Shown here piece by piece: positions 1 through 8,509 of a DNA stretch of 64,000 nucleotides. A program made the translations under genes and the position numbers. Location: NCBI RefSeq assembly GCF_003987095.1, contig NZ_PIQA01000001.1, positions 868,001 to 932,000 on the forward strand, written 5' to 3'. The stretch's first letter is position 1. Every line of letters starts with the position of its first letter. This DNA is from Idiomarina piscisalsi. GTDB taxonomy: Bacteria > Pseudomonadota > Gammaproteobacteria > Enterobacterales > Alteromonadaceae. The notes under the pieces were generated by a model. The model was not told the origin of the DNA and did no database searches. It saw nothing but the letters and a program-made list of their open reading frames with translations.

Positions 1-498
1 CCGGGTATCTCCTGCCGCTCGTAAAACCGCGTTTCCCACCATGGGTGTCACCAACATGACACAGCCAAAGAACCACAGGCTCATATATTCACGAATTAAT
101 GGCATTAATCTGGTTTGAGCCTGAAGCAAGCTAAAGATAGGCTCCATGAGTACATAACCAATAACCGCCAGTGCAGCAACTAATAAAGCCGATACAGAGA
201 GTGCCGAGAAACCATCAAAGTGGGCTTCTTCAGGTTTATCCGAGCCATACTTTCTGGCAATAACAGCGGAAGTGCCAATCCCCAGGCCAATGGCCAGGCT
301 GACGACTGTAAAGGTAACGGGAAAGGTAAAACTAACGGCAGCTAAAGGATCTGTGCCCAATAAACTGATAAAGAAGGTGTCGACAACATTGAAGCTGATA
401 AGGGTGGCCACACCGAAAATAACAGGCCAGGTCATTTCCCAAAGCTTCTGTCCTACCGGCGCGCTGATAAGACTTCGTGATGCGTCGGCAGCTGCCAT
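1..498 (-). CDS. MATE family efflux transporter (partial, C-terminus beyond the window)
   Basis: Inner-membrane multidrug and toxin extrusion antiporter that would export organic cations in exchange for Na+ or H+. The visible 166 N-terminal residues begin MAAADASRS and hold hydrophobic segments with MATE-like features: an early W-x-MTWPVI stretch, TFFISLLGTDPLAAVSFTFP, an IGLGIGTSAVIARKYG helix and AVLRAAGDTR at the cut edge. The ATG at 496-498 is preceded by AGGAGG. It is divergent from the aminotransferase. A second, full-length MATE gene lies at 33635-35020. Substrate cannot be told from sequence; the family call is firm. Confidence 0.85.
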   Translation of the reverse strand, partial: MAAADASRSLISAPVGQKLWEMTWPVIFGVATLISFNVVDTFFISLLGTDPLAAVSFTFPVTFTVVSLAIGLGIGTSAVIARKYGSDKPEEAHFDGFSALSVSALLVAALAVIGYVLMEPIFSLLQAQTRLMPLIREYMSLWFFGCVMLVTPMVGNAVLRAAGDTR

Positions 499-520
499 TC
501 TATTCCTCCTCAGTTAAGTA

Positions 521-599
521 GCCCAATAGTGTAACTCAGACCGTTGTTTGTGGCTACGGAGAATAGACTTTAACCGCCCTAATCCGTATAGTATTGGGC
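521..599. repeat. 8-bp inverted repeat flanking a divergent promoter region
   Basis: GCCCAATA at 521-528 and its exact complement TATTGGGC at 592-599 flank the gap between the divergent MATE and aminotransferase genes. The right arm overlaps the proposed -10 and start point of the aminotransferase. It could be an operator or chance; no regulator is identified. Confidence 0.35.
564..592 (+). promoter_or_regulatory. Probable promoter of the aspartate aminotransferase gene
   Basis: TAGACT at 564-569 and TATAGT at 587-592 are 17 bp apart, a sigma-70 arrangement. Transcription would start near 599, downstream of the TTG at 594, which argues for the GTG at 633 as the real start codon. Confidence 0.5.
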
Positions 600-632
600 A
601 ATTCTCCTCTATCTGAAAAACAGGATCTGAAC

Positions 633-1820
633 GTGGATTATCAACTCTCCGACCGTATCAATTCGATTCAACCATCACCTACATTAGCGGTAACTCAAAA
701 GGCAAATGAACTTCGCCAGCAAGGCAAAGACGTCATTGGTTTGGGTGTGGGTGAACCTGATTTTGATACGCCAGAATTTGTTAAAGACGCCGCCATTCAA
801 GCCATTAAAGATGGTAAGACAAAATATACCGCGGTCGATGGTATTGTTGAGCTAAAAGATGCCGTCATTAGAAAGTTAGAGCGAGACAATCAGTTAAGCT
901 ACCAGCGTAACGAAATTATTGTTTCATCGGGTGGTAAGCACAGCATCTATAATTTGCTTAGTGCCTGGCTGAACCCCGGCGACGAAGTCGTTATTCCTGC
1001 GCCTTACTGGGTATCGTATCCGGATATGACAAAACTGGTTGGGGCCACTCCGGTTATCCTACAAGCAGGCATTGATCAACGTTTTAAAATTACCGCAGAA
1101 CAGCTGCGGGGTGCATTAACCGATAAAACTCGTTTAATGTTCATTAATAGTCCGTCAAACCCGGCTGGTACTGCCTACACTGCGGAAGAATTGAAAGCGT
1201 TAGCGGACGTGTTAAGAGACTATCCGAATGTGTTAATTGCTACAGACGATATGTACGAGCACATTTTATGGTCCGATTCGCCATTTGCTAACCTGCCTAT
1301 GGTTGCTCCCGATCTAAAAGATCGCACCGTTATTCTTACCGGCGTTTCCAAAGCTTATGCAATGACAGGCTGGCGAATTGGCTACGCTGCAGGCCCTGCA
1401 CCTATTATTGCCGCCATGAAAAAAATGCAGTCGCAAAGCACATCTAACCCGGCCAGTATCAGTCAATATGCTGCCGCTGCCGCTCTCGATGGCGATCAAA
1501 GCTGTATAAAAACAATGGTAACGGCATTTAAAGAGCGTCACGATTACTTAGTCGACGCCTTAAATGCAATTGATGGCATAAACTGTGTCCCCGGCGATGG
1601 TACTTTCTATGCGTTTGCACACATTGAAAAACTGATGGAAAAAGCAGGAACAAAGGACGACGTCTCGTTTTGTGAGAAATTACTCTCTGATGCCAATGTT
1701 GCGTTAGTGCCAGGCTCGGCCTTTGGTGCTGAAGGCTATTGTCGTCTATCTTTTGCAACTGACCTCAACACGCTAAAAGAAGCGGTCAAACGCATTAAAT
1801 CTTTTGTAGAAAACTTATAA
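633..1820 (+). CDS. Aspartate aminotransferase, class I/II PLP-dependent (AspAT subfamily Ib type)
   Basis: Cytosolic PLP enzyme interconverting aspartate and 2-oxoglutarate with oxaloacetate and glutamate. Visible family features: GLGVGEPDFDTP near the N-terminus, GGKHSIYNLL, PAPYWVSYPDM, NSPSNPAGTAY, the PLP-lysine motif VSKAYAMTGWRIGY, and the C-terminal RLSFAT. I use the GTG at 633 (395 residues) because AGGA precedes it at a normal distance and the likely transcription start lies near 599; an in-frame TTG at 594 would add 13 residues but has no ribosome binding site. A hairpin terminator follows. Subfamily Ib enzymes sometimes also accept prephenate, so exact substrate range is open. Confidence 0.88.
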   Translation: MDYQLSDRINSIQPSPTLAVTQKANELRQQGKDVIGLGVGEPDFDTPEFVKDAAIQAIKDGKTKYTAVDGIVELKDAVIRKLERDNQLSYQRNEIIVSSGGKHSIYNLLSAWLNPGDEVVIPAPYWVSYPDMTKLVGATPVILQAGIDQRFKITAEQLRGALTDKTRLMFINSPSNPAGTAYTAEELKALADVLRDYPNVLIATDDMYEHILWSDSPFANLPMVAPDLKDRTVILTGVSKAYAMTGWRIGYAAGPAPIIAAMKKMQSQSTSNPASISQYAAAAALDGDQSCIKTMVTAFKERHDYLVDALNAIDGINCVPGDGTFYAFAHIEKLMEKAGTKDDVSFCEKLLSDANVALVPGSAFGAEGYCRLSFATDLNTLKEAVKRIKSFVENL

Positions 1821-1826
1821 AAAATG

Positions 1827-1870
1827 GGGTTTTGGTGCTAAACAGCAAGGTAAGCGCCAAAACCCTTTTA
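1827..1870 (+). terminator. Rho-independent terminator after the aminotransferase
   Basis: Arms GGGTTTTGGTGC (1827-1838) and GCGCCAAAACCC (1854-1865) pair with one mismatch, followed by a short T run. Confidence 0.7.
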
Positions 1871-2138
1871 CTTTCTTCGCCCAGTAATACGTATCTCTTC
1901 AATTTACTACTTCTTTTCGTTTGACGCTTTTATTACAAATTAACAAAATTTACTGCGATCCTTTGCGTGCCTTTTAGTTAAATGACTTACAAGAAGTCAA
2001 GAGAAAAAACACAGGAATTTGATGTTAAACGGGACCAAATTTCAATCAATTTAACTAAGAAATACACAAGTTGCTGATTCTGCAAGCATTGCCTGATGAA
2101 CAAACCACCAAAATGAACAAATGTTCACCGAACTTTTA

Positions 2139-2151
2139 TAAGCAATTGATT
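2139..2151 (-). promoter_or_regulatory. IHF-like binding site
   Basis: TAAGCAATTGATT is an exact reverse-strand match to the IHF consensus WATCAANNNNTTR. It sits about 100 bp before the first DnaA box, in flanking AT-rich DNA as usual for IHF sites. Confidence 0.4.
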
Positions 2152-2248
2152 TTAAAAGATATATATTTATCTAGGTAATTTTTAACCATCACGAAAATTG
2201 CGCTCAACACCGCATAAACCGTATTATTTAACAGAGTTAAGCACAGGG

Positions 2249-2318
2249 TTATCCACAGATTCCGTGGATAAGATCCTGTAGCCGTTATCTACTGGGCAAC
2301 TCAGTGATCTGTGGATAA
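2249..2318. promoter_or_regulatory. Cluster of three DnaA boxes (datA/DARS-like)
   Basis: TTATCCACA at 2249-2257 is a perfect DnaA box. At 2263-2271 the reverse strand reads TTATCCACG (8 of 9), facing the first box across 5 bp. At 2310-2318 the reverse strand reads TTATCCACA (perfect). Weaker TTAT-containing sequences lie between and after. E. coli datA is also a DnaA-box cluster with an IHF site beside tRNA genes, and DARS loci contain facing DnaA boxes; function here is inference. Confidence 0.6.
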
Positions 2319-2372
2319 TCGCTTCAGCGATCAACTTATCACTTATGTTATAGATGAAATTATTACCAAAGC

Positions 2373-2401
2373 TTGACATTGTTTTCCGTGAGGTATAGAT
2401 A
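2373..2401 (+). promoter_or_regulatory. Possible upstream promoter of the tRNA-Asn array
   Basis: TTGACA at 2373-2378, then after 17 bp TAGATA at 2396-2401. It lies about 55 bp after the last DnaA box and would give a long leader before the first tRNA. Confidence 0.35.
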
Positions 2402-2489
2402 ATATTTTCACAAAAAGTATCGTGTTTTCCTAAATTGTTGAGTTTTTCAGCAGACAGTCATGTTTCCCTAAAAAACCTTAATGGAACAG

Positions 2490-2518
2490 TTGACAGTCTC
2501 AGGCAGTAGCTTTAATAT
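2490..2518 (+). promoter_or_regulatory. Probable main promoter of the tRNA-Asn array
   Basis: TTGACA at 2490-2495 and TAATAT at 2513-2518, spacing 17 bp. Transcription would start around 2525, about 14 nt before the first tRNA. Confidence 0.6.
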
Positions 2519-2538
2519 TCGCAGCCGTTGAACGTTGT

Positions 2539-2615
2539 TCCCCAGTAGCTCAGTTGGTTAGAGCGGTGGACTGTTAATCCATGTGTCGTTGGTTCGAATC
2601 CAACCTGGGGAGCCA
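2539..2615 (+). tRNA. tRNA-Asn (GTT), copy 1
   Basis: 77 nt with encoded CCA. Acceptor arms TCCCCAG and CTGGGGA pair, discriminator G; D arm GCTC/GAGC; anticodon loop CTGTTAA with anticodon GTT; T loop TTCGAAT. First of four identical copies. Confidence 0.98.
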
Positions 2616-2641
2616 ATACAACGTTAACGAAACTTATCTAT

Positions 2642-2718
2642 TCCCCAGTAGCTCAGTTGGTTAGAGCGGTGGACTGTTAATCCATGTGTCGTTGGTTCGA
2701 ATCCAACCTGGGGAGCCA
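2642..2718 (+). tRNA. tRNA-Asn (GTT), copy 2
   Basis: Identical to copy 1 over 77 nt including CCA; follows it after a 26-bp spacer with no separate promoter, so it is probably processed from one transcript. Confidence 0.98.
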
Positions 2719-2744
2719 ATACAACGTTAACGAAACTTATCTAT

Positions 2745-2821
2745 TCCCCAGTAGCTCAGTTGGTTAGAGCGGTGGACTGTTAATCCATGTGTCGTTGGTT
2801 CGAATCCAACCTGGGGAGCCA
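2745..2821 (+). tRNA. tRNA-Asn (GTT), copy 3
   Basis: Identical to copies 1 and 2, with the same 26-bp spacer before it. Confidence 0.98.
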
Positions 2822-2847
2822 ATACAACGTTAACGAAACTTATCTAT

Positions 2848-2924
2848 TCCCCAGTAGCTCAGTTGGTTAGAGCGGTGGACTGTTAATCCATGTGTCGTTG
2901 GTTCGAATCCAACCTGGGGAGCCA
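2848..2924 (+). tRNA. tRNA-Asn (GTT), copy 4
   Basis: Identical to the other copies; the repeat ends at its CCA. Only 14 bp separate it from the stop codon of the convergent glycosyltransferase gene. Confidence 0.98.
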
Positions 2925-2938
2925 AGTTCCAAGCCCCT

Positions 2939-3955
2939 TTAAAGCCCCCAAAGCCTTTTACTCAAATCCCGGACTGACTCTTTTGCGCCATCAGCAATCC
3001 AGTTCGCTAAGTGTTTTGCAACATTAGGCCATTGTATGTGAGCGCTTTGCCGGTCCTGCAGAGCCCGTTCAATAGAGGCACAACTCACATTTTTCATTAC
3101 TGTTGCAAGCCCCTTACGCTCTAGTATTTCCGCATTTTTCTGTTGTTCAAACTGGCCTGTCAAAGGCTTTATGATCAGTGACTTCCCTTCTCTCAATGCC
3201 TCACAACTGGTTTCAAAACCTGCATTAGAAATTACCGCTGACGCTCGACTAAACTGCTCTGAAAACTGCTGCCTTGACGGTGCGAAGCATTCAATGTGCC
3301 CATAGCTGCACCGCGTTAATTTGGGATGAAAAACCGAGAATTCATAATCATCGAGAGGGTAAAGTGCGTTAATAATAACTTTAGGATCCTCAAACGGCAG
3401 ATAAACGATCACTCGCTGCGCTAAGCCCCCCTTACAACCATTGTCAAGTTCTCGAACAACCGGAGGTATGGCATTACCACACTCTAACCAATGCATGCCA
3501 ACAGGCGTTGAACAGGGAGCAAACTGCTTAATCATTTGACGCTGCCAGAGACTCAGCGTTTTATAAAGCTCAGGCTCCCAGAATGCGTATTGCCGCCCCA
3601 AACCAATAGAACGCACTCCAGCTCGTTTAGCTGCCCAGGCACTCAATGGCTCGTAGTCCGTAATGACCAGATCATATTGCGTTACATCTAACGCTTTTAC
3701 GTCGTTGTAAAACTGTTTCCAGTTATTTGAGGTGAGCGTTTTTCGGCGTTTCAAGGCACCATTTTCAGTGACAAAAGACAGTCCCTCGCGGCTTTGATAA
3801 GCACCAAAAACGTCCATATCAAACAAGCCAGAGTTCCTGCGTCCGGAAATCAGATAGTCAACGTGAATCGGCTGCTGACTTAAGTAAGTAGCCAAAGTAT
3901 GGCTTCTGGAAAGGTGACCATTTCCAGTCCCCTGAATACCATATAGAACTCTCAT
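2939..3955 (-). CDS. Glycosyltransferase-like protein (MJ1255/TIGR00661-type, MurG-like fold)
   Basis: 338-residue protein of the family first seen as archaeal MJ1255, with a GT-B fold resembling MurG. The N-terminus MRVLYGIQGTGNGHLSRS carries the glycine-rich nucleotide-sugar loop; a C-terminal SNAGFETSCEALREGKSL matches the donor-binding region of such transferases. Substrate unknown. I start at the ATG at 3953-3955, which overlaps the TGA of the upstream phosphatase gene (ATGA) and has GGGAG before it; the longer open frame (38 more residues) overlaps that gene and looks spurious. Coupling with a PAP2 phosphatase suggests envelope glycolipid or lipid-carrier chemistry (inference). Confidence 0.8.
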   Translation of the reverse strand: MRVLYGIQGTGNGHLSRSHTLATYLSQQPIHVDYLISGRRNSGLFDMDVFGAYQSREGLSFVTENGALKRRKTLTSNNWKQFYNDVKALDVTQYDLVITDYEPLSAWAAKRAGVRSIGLGRQYAFWEPELYKTLSLWQRQMIKQFAPCSTPVGMHWLECGNAIPPVVRELDNGCKGGLAQRVIVYLPFEDPKVIINALYPLDDYEFSVFHPKLTRCSYGHIECFAPSRQQFSEQFSRASAVISNAGFETSCEALREGKSLIIKPLTGQFEQQKNAEILERKGLATVMKNVSCASIERALQDRQSAHIQWPNVAKHLANWIADGAKESVRDLSKRLWGL

Positions 3956-4461
3956 AGCATAAGCTCCCAAATGAGTACTGCTAACAATACACCGGCTAAT
4001 ATGTCTGACGGGAAGTGCACGCCAACAATAACCCGAGAAGCACCAATGGCAGACGCCCACAAGTAGCAAACAAAACCAAGTTCGGGAAAGTGGACGTGGG
4101 TTATCCCTGCAAATATAAAAGCAGCTGCCGTGTGTCCGGAGGGAAAACTGAATTTGTCAGACGCGACAATCAGCGCTGCCAGCGACAACCCTAAGTCACT
4201 GGGGCGTCGGCGTTTGAAGCTGCTTTTTAAGAGCCAGTAAATGGGCAGTTCAATTAGGAAGGCGAGTAATAAATGCTGGAAATAAGCGATACCAGAATTA
4301 TTTAACAAGACACTCGCTAGTGCAATCGCAAAGTAAGCGTAGCCGTCCCCTGATCGCGAAATCCAAACCGCTAACCGCCCTGCAACCGGACGCGCTCGTA
4401 TCCCTGAGCACAGGCAGTAACAGTAGGTATCAAAACGCTGTAAATAACTGAGCAGTACCAT
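3952..4461 (-). CDS. PAP2 superfamily phosphatase (undecaprenyl-diphosphatase/PgpB-like)
   Basis: Small 169-residue inner-membrane phosphatase. All three acid-phosphatase motifs are visible: KSSFKRRRP (K-x6-RP), PSGHTAA (PSGH) and SRVIVGVHFPSD (SR-x5-H-x3-D), placed among hydrophobic segments. It probably acts on a lipid phosphate or diphosphate such as undecaprenyl diphosphate. It is first of a two-gene unit, and its stop codon overlaps the start of the glycosyltransferase. The promoter lies in the 190-bp gap shared with the divergent rnf operon. The lipid substrate cannot be decided from sequence. Confidence 0.85.
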   Translation of the reverse strand: MVLLSYLQRFDTYCYCLCSGIRARPVAGRLAVWISRSGDGYAYFAIALASVLLNNSGIAYFQHLLLAFLIELPIYWLLKSSFKRRRPSDLGLSLAALIVASDKFSFPSGHTAAAFIFAGITHVHFPELGFVCYLWASAIGASRVIVGVHFPSDILAGVLLAVLIWELML

Positions 4462-4653
4462 GGCTTTTATACCGTTTTAGCGCCAGTTGCAGCCACTTTG
4501 CCTACCACTTATGACAGTTTTAATGCTCTAGCATGACAATAAAGTGACAATTTGCCGGATTTCGCCGAGAAACCCTACCCAAAGGCGGTTGTTTATAAGC
4601 CTCAAAACACCGATAATATGCGCTCTTTATTTTTCACTGTTGCGGAATGCTCA

Positions 4654-5235
4654 ATGACCGACTATTTGCTGCTATTAATTGGCACAGTATTGGTAAATAA
4701 CTTTGTGCTCGTTAAGTTTCTTGGCTTGTGCCCATTTATGGGGGTATCCAATAAACTCGACACGGCTATTGGTATGTCCGCAGCAACGACCTTCGTACTG
4801 ACATTAGCGTCTGTTTGCAGCTATTTAGTGAATGAATACTTACTCGAGCCGTTAGGACTTATGTCGCTGCAAACGCTAAGCTTTATTTTGGTTATTGCGG
4901 TGGTTGTTCAGTTCACCGAAATGGTCGTGCATAAAACCAGCCCTACCTTATATCGCTTACTGGGCATATTTTTACCGCTAATTACAACTAATTGTGCGGT
5001 ACTGGGTGTGGCTTTATTGAACATTAATGAGCAGCACAACTTTGTTCAGTCTATTGTTTATGGCCTTGGTGCTGCCATTGGCTTCTCGCTGGTTCTTATT
5101 CTTTTCTCAGCGTTGCGCGAACGTCTGGCTGCCGCCGATGTGCCAGTAACCTTTAAAGGTTCAGCGGTTGCAATGATAACAGCCGGTCTTATGTCTCTTG
5201 CCTTTATGGGCTTCAGCGGATTAGTGAGCAGTTAA
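4654..5235 (+). CDS. rnfA: Ion-translocating oxidoreductase complex subunit RnfA
   Basis: Integral inner-membrane subunit, 193 residues, about six helices, of the Rnf complex that couples ferredoxin-NAD redox chemistry to ion transport (called Rsx in E. coli, where it also resets SoxR). LGLCPFMG (Cys26) and [10 protein letters not shown] (Cys114) are the conserved half-helix cysteine motifs shared with RnfE and NqrD/E; together these subunits hold a membrane 2Fe-2S cluster. I start at [10 protein letters not shown] (4654); an open frame extends upstream to a TTG at 4552 but the extension lacks family similarity. First gene of rnfABCDGE-nth. Confidence 0.96.
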   Translation: MTDYLLLLIGTVLVNNFVLVKFLGLCPFMGVSNKLDTAIGMSAATTFVLTLASVCSYLVNEYLLEPLGLMSLQTLSFILVIAVVVQFTEMVVHKTSPTLYRLLGIFLPLITTNCAVLGVALLNINEQHNFVQSIVYGLGAAIGFSLVLILFSALRERLAAADVPVTFKGSAVAMITAGLMSLAFMGFSGLVSS

Positions 5236-5817
5236 ATGAGTGTATTAGGAGCAGTTATTACACTTGGCATTTTAGCGCTGATATTTGGCGTTATTCTGGG
5301 CTTTGCCGCGGTTAAGTTTAAAGTTGAAAGCGACCCTATTGTTGACCAAATCGATGAAATTCTGCCACAAACCCAGTGTGGTCAATGCGGCTACCCAGGC
5401 TGTCGCCCTTATGCCGAAGCCATCGCAAACGGTGACGATATCAATAAGTGTCCGCCCGGCGGCGAAGCAACTATCAAGCAATTGGCCGACTTAATGGGTG
5501 TTGAGGCAAAACCTTTAGACTCTGCGCACGGTGAAGAAGATGTCAAAAAAGTTGCCGTTATTCGGGAAGACGAATGCATAGGCTGTACTAAATGTATTCA
5601 GGCCTGCCCTGTCGACGCCATATTAGGTGCAGCTAAACAAATGCACACTGTTATTGAACACGAATGCACAGGTTGCGACTTATGTGTTGAGCCTTGCCCA
5701 GTCGACTGCATCGACATGGTCGCCGTGAAGGCTAGCCCGGAAACTTGGCAATGGGATCTCGATACCGTTAAAGAAAACATCAAAAAGAACAGCATTCCGG
5801 TGAAGGTGGTTGAATGA
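5236..5817 (+). CDS. rnfB: Ion-translocating oxidoreductase complex subunit RnfB
   Basis: Membrane-anchored ferredoxin-like subunit, 193 residues, the likely electron entry point of the Rnf complex. An N-terminal helix (residues 3-25) is followed by a 4Fe-4S domain with Cys48, 51, 56 and 72 and two classical ferredoxin motifs: Cys114/117/120/124 and Cys144/147/150/154. The ATG directly follows the rnfA TAA with no gap. Length matches short gammaproteobacterial RnfB. Confidence 0.97.
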   Translation: MSVLGAVITLGILALIFGVILGFAAVKFKVESDPIVDQIDEILPQTQCGQCGYPGCRPYAEAIANGDDINKCPPGGEATIKQLADLMGVEAKPLDSAHGEEDVKKVAVIREDECIGCTKCIQACPVDAILGAAKQMHTVIEHECTGCDLCVEPCPVDCIDMVAVKASPETWQWDLDTVKENIKKNSIPVKVVE

Positions 5818-7454
5818 GTCGTCCAGATAACAACACTATTTATGTGTCGAGCAATGTATCTGGCCATTTCCCTGGCGGTATACATCCGCCAGAGAGAAAA
5901 GCACCTGCGTGCAACAAACCAATACGCTCGCTACCTTTACCTGACGAATTAATTCTGCCGGTACGTCAGCATATTGGCCCATCGGGCAATATGTTAGTTG
6001 AGCCGGGTCAGAGGGTTGATAAAGGACAGCAACTCACTGAGGCCAGTTTGAGTCTGGGGCTACCACTACACGCCCCGACGTCCGGTGTTATTCACGCTAT
6101 TGAAGAACGCCCAACGGCACATGCTTCAGGTTTGCCCGAACTAGCCATTGTAATAAGACCCGATGGAGAAAACCGCTGGGGCAATAAGCACGCCATTCCG
6201 GATTATCGGGAAGTTGAAGTCTCTCGCTTGCTTGAGTTGATACAACAAGCCGGTATTGCCGGTTTAGGTGGAGCGGGTTTCCCAACCGCGCAAAAACTGG
6301 CACAGCAAAAGCCTTTGCGTCATCTCATTATTAATGGCGTTGAGTGCGAACCTTATATTGCCGCAGACGATGGGTTAATGCAGGAATACGCCGAAGACAT
6401 AATCGCGGGTGTGAAAATCCTTCAGTACATTACTCATTGTGATTCCGTGCTGTTCGCCATAGAAAACAATAAGCCTAAGGCTATTGAAGCTATTCGCACC
6501 GCCATTGGGGACGACTCGCAAATAGCACTAAAGGTTGTACCAACAAAGTACCCTTCCGGCGGCGAGAAGCAACTCATTGAGCTGCTGACCGGTGAGCAGG
6601 TCCCCAGCGGCAAACTGCCGATGGATATTGGTTATTTGATGCAAAATGTTGGAACTGCTTATGCCGTCAAACGCGCTATTATTCATGGTGAGCCACTACT
6701 TGAACGTGTTGTGACAGTCACTGGCGATGCCATAAAAGAAAAGCGTAACCTTTGGGCGCTGTTGGGAACACCTATTGAACATTTGCTAAAAGAATCTGGA
6801 TTTACTCCTGAAAATAAACAACGCGTAATTATGGGTGGCCCTATGATGGGCTTTACTCTGCCTAGCATTGATGTTCCGGTCATAAAAACCACCAACTGTA
6901 TTTTGGCTCCGACAGAAGCAGAGCTGCCGGCACCGGGGCCTGAATTAGCCTGTATACGTTGCGGTGCCTGTGCCGACGCCTGCCCAGCTACGCTACAGCC
7001 ACAGCAACTGCAATTACTGGCTAAAGCCAAAGACTATGACGCGCTGGACGAGCAGAACCTATTTGATTGCATAGAGTGCGGCGCGTGCGCCTATGTTTGC
7101 CCCAGCGAAATTCCATTGGTGCATTATTACCGTAAAGCAAAAGCAGAAATACGTAATATCGTCCGGGAAAAGGCCAAGGCTGAACATGCGCGCCAGCGCT
7201 TTGAAGCTCGGCAAGAGCGTTTAGAGCGTGAGAAGCAGGAGCGCTTAGAGCGCCATAGAAAAGCAGCCGAAGCCCGCAAGAAAGCCCAGGCTGAAAAAGC
7301 GGAAACCGCAACGACAGACAACAAAGAAAAACCCGAGTCAGGCGGTAAGTCTGCTGCCGTTGCTGCTGCAATTGCCCGTGCAAAAGCCAAAAAAGCCGCC
7401 CAGGCACAAAAAGCCGATGAAGAAAATAACTCAGCGAAAGGAAATGAGTCATGA
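5814..7454 (+). CDS. rnfC: Ion-translocating oxidoreductase complex subunit RnfC
   Basis: Peripheral subunit that binds NADH and FMN, homologous to Complex I NuoF in its core. [10 protein letters not shown] near residue 150 is the nucleotide-binding glycine loop; two 4Fe-4S motifs lie at Cys380/383/386/390 and Cys419/422/425/429. The C-terminal 110 residues are a charged Ala/Lys/Glu-rich, probably helical tail; at 546 residues the protein is shorter than E. coli RsxC, whose tail repeats are longer. Starts with an ATGA overlap with rnfB. Confidence 0.96.
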   Translation: MSRPDNNTIYVSSNVSGHFPGGIHPPERKAPACNKPIRSLPLPDELILPVRQHIGPSGNMLVEPGQRVDKGQQLTEASLSLGLPLHAPTSGVIHAIEERPTAHASGLPELAIVIRPDGENRWGNKHAIPDYREVEVSRLLELIQQAGIAGLGGAGFPTAQKLAQQKPLRHLIINGVECEPYIAADDGLMQEYAEDIIAGVKILQYITHCDSVLFAIENNKPKAIEAIRTAIGDDSQIALKVVPTKYPSGGEKQLIELLTGEQVPSGKLPMDIGYLMQNVGTAYAVKRAIIHGEPLLERVVTVTGDAIKEKRNLWALLGTPIEHLLKESGFTPENKQRVIMGGPMMGFTLPSIDVPVIKTTNCILAPTEAELPAPGPELACIRCGACADACPATLQPQQLQLLAKAKDYDALDEQNLFDCIECGACAYVCPSEIPLVHYYRKAKAEIRNIVREKAKAEHARQRFEARQERLEREKQERLERHRKAAEARKKAQAEKAETATTDNKEKPESGGKSAAVAAAIARAKAKKAAQAQKADEENNSAKGNES

Positions 7455-8509
7455 GTTTTAAAATAGCGTCGTCACCTCATGGGCACAGCCAACACAGTAC
7501 CAGCAGCATGATGCGCTGGGTTTGCTACGCGCTGGTGCCCGGTGTGTTGATACAAAGCTATTTCTTCGGCTTCGGTGTTTGGTTTCAAATAATTCTGGCA
7601 GTAATTACCGCTTTAATTGCTGAGTCAGCCTGTATTATTGCTCGTGATCGCCCCGCTATGTCCGCACTGCGAGACAATACAGCCTTGGTCACTGCCATTT
7701 TGTTGGCCATTAGTATTCCGCCTTTAGCCCCCTGGTGGATCATTGTTATTGGTACGTTGTTTGCCATTGTCGTCGTTAAGCATGTTTACGGTGGCATGGG
7801 ACAAAACCTGTTTAATCCGGCGATGGCGGGTTACGTTTTATTGCTAATATCTTTTCCGGTACAAATGACCAACTGGCTACCACCATCGACAATAGGCGAG
7901 CATTCACTCACGCTTTGGCAGACGCTACATACCATACTGTTTGAATATACACCGGCAGGTTATAGCGTCGAACAACTGCGAGCCGGTATTGACGGTGTCA
8001 CTATGGCAACCCCTTTAGATGCCATAAAAACAGGTTTAACACAGGGTTTCACATTGACCGAAGTGTATGCCAAGCCCCAGTTTAGCTTTTTAGCGGGCGC
8101 TGGCTGGCAATGGGTTAACCTCGGCTTTCTCATTGGTGGTTTGTTACTCATACAACAGCGTATTATCAGTTGGCACATTCCTGTCGGACTCATCGCGGGA
8201 TTGTGTGTTCCGGCCTTCTTTGCATATCTGTTCGCCCCCGATCTTATGACAGGGCCTGTGGTTCACGCACTGAGCGGCGCAACAATGCTTGGCGCATTTT
8301 TCATTGCGACCGACCCGGTCTCTGCGGCAACCTCGAACCGGGGGCGAGTTATTTTCGGCATATTAATCGGTGTATTGGTGTTTATTATCCGCAGTTGGGG
8401 TGGGTATCCCGACGGTGTTGCGTTCGCGGTGCTGTTAGCCAATATGTGTGTTCCTATTATTGATCGTTATACAAGACCAACCGTTTATGGTCACGGAGAA
8501 CGCAAATGA
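7451..8509 (+). CDS. rnfD: Ion-translocating oxidoreductase complex subunit RnfD
   Basis: Integral inner-membrane subunit, 352 residues, related to NqrB. Thr187 in the motif TMATPLDAIK corresponds to the threonine that carries covalently bound FMN in Vibrio RnfD. Other family marks are GGMGQNLFNPAMAGY and LSGATMLGAFFIATDPVSAATS. Start overlaps the end of rnfC by ATGA, so translation is probably coupled. Confidence 0.96.
   Translation: MSFKIASSPHGHSQHSTSSMMRWVCYALVPGVLIQSYFFGFGVWFQIILAVITALIAESACIIARDRPAMSALRDNTALVTAILLAISIPPLAPWWIIVIGTLFAIVVVKHVYGGMGQNLFNPAMAGYVLLLISFPVQMTNWLPPSTIGEHSLTLWQTLHTILFEYTPAGYSVEQLRAGIDGVTMATPLDAIKTGLTQGFTLTEVYAKPQFSFLAGAGWQWVNLGFLIGGLLLIQQRIISWHIPVGLIAGLCVPAFFAYLFAPDLMTGPVVHALSGATMLGAFFIATDPVSAATSNRGRVIFGILIGVLVFIIRSWGGYPDGVAFAVLLANMCVPIIDRYTRPTVYGHGERK

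Larger units (their letters stand above)
1871..2538. other. AT-rich non-coding region with DnaA boxes, upstream of the tRNA array
   Basis: About 670 bp with no convincing ORF. It holds an IHF-like consensus at 2139-2151, three strong DnaA boxes at 2249-2318, several GATC sites and two sigma-70-like promoters pointing at the tRNA-Asn array. No 13-mer AT-rich repeats or dnaA/mnmG-type neighbours mark it as the chromosomal origin. Confidence 0.6.
2539..2924 (+). repeat. Perfect 103-bp tandem array containing the four tRNA-Asn genes
   Basis: Each unit is a 77-nt tRNA plus a 26-bp spacer. The three internal spacers are identical as well as the tRNAs, which points to recent unequal crossover or gene conversion rather than selection on tRNA sequence alone. 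Confidence 0.95.

Noticed and set aside
272-517. 81-codon plus-strand open frame at the left end
   Set aside because: Antisense to the MATE transporter N-terminus, which has a ribosome site and clear family sequence.
1871-2538. Possible chromosomal origin oriC
   Set aside because: DnaA boxes are present but there are no AT-rich 13-mers, and dnaA, dnaN, mnmG or mioC are not nearby.
2539-2924. Regular repeats suggesting CRISPR
   Set aside because: The units are tRNA-Asn genes with identical spacers; no cas genes.
3956-4069. 38-residue N-terminal extension of the glycosyltransferase
   Set aside because: It overlaps the phosphatase gene and lacks family similarity; MRVLYGIQGTGNGH is the proper start.
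4552-4653. Upstream extension of RnfA
   Set aside because: RnfA begins [10 protein letters not shown] in the family; the added part has no helix or similarity.
7127-7390. 87-codon minus-strand frame inside rnfC
   Set aside because: Shadow of the Ala/Lys-rich RnfC tail; no ribosome site.
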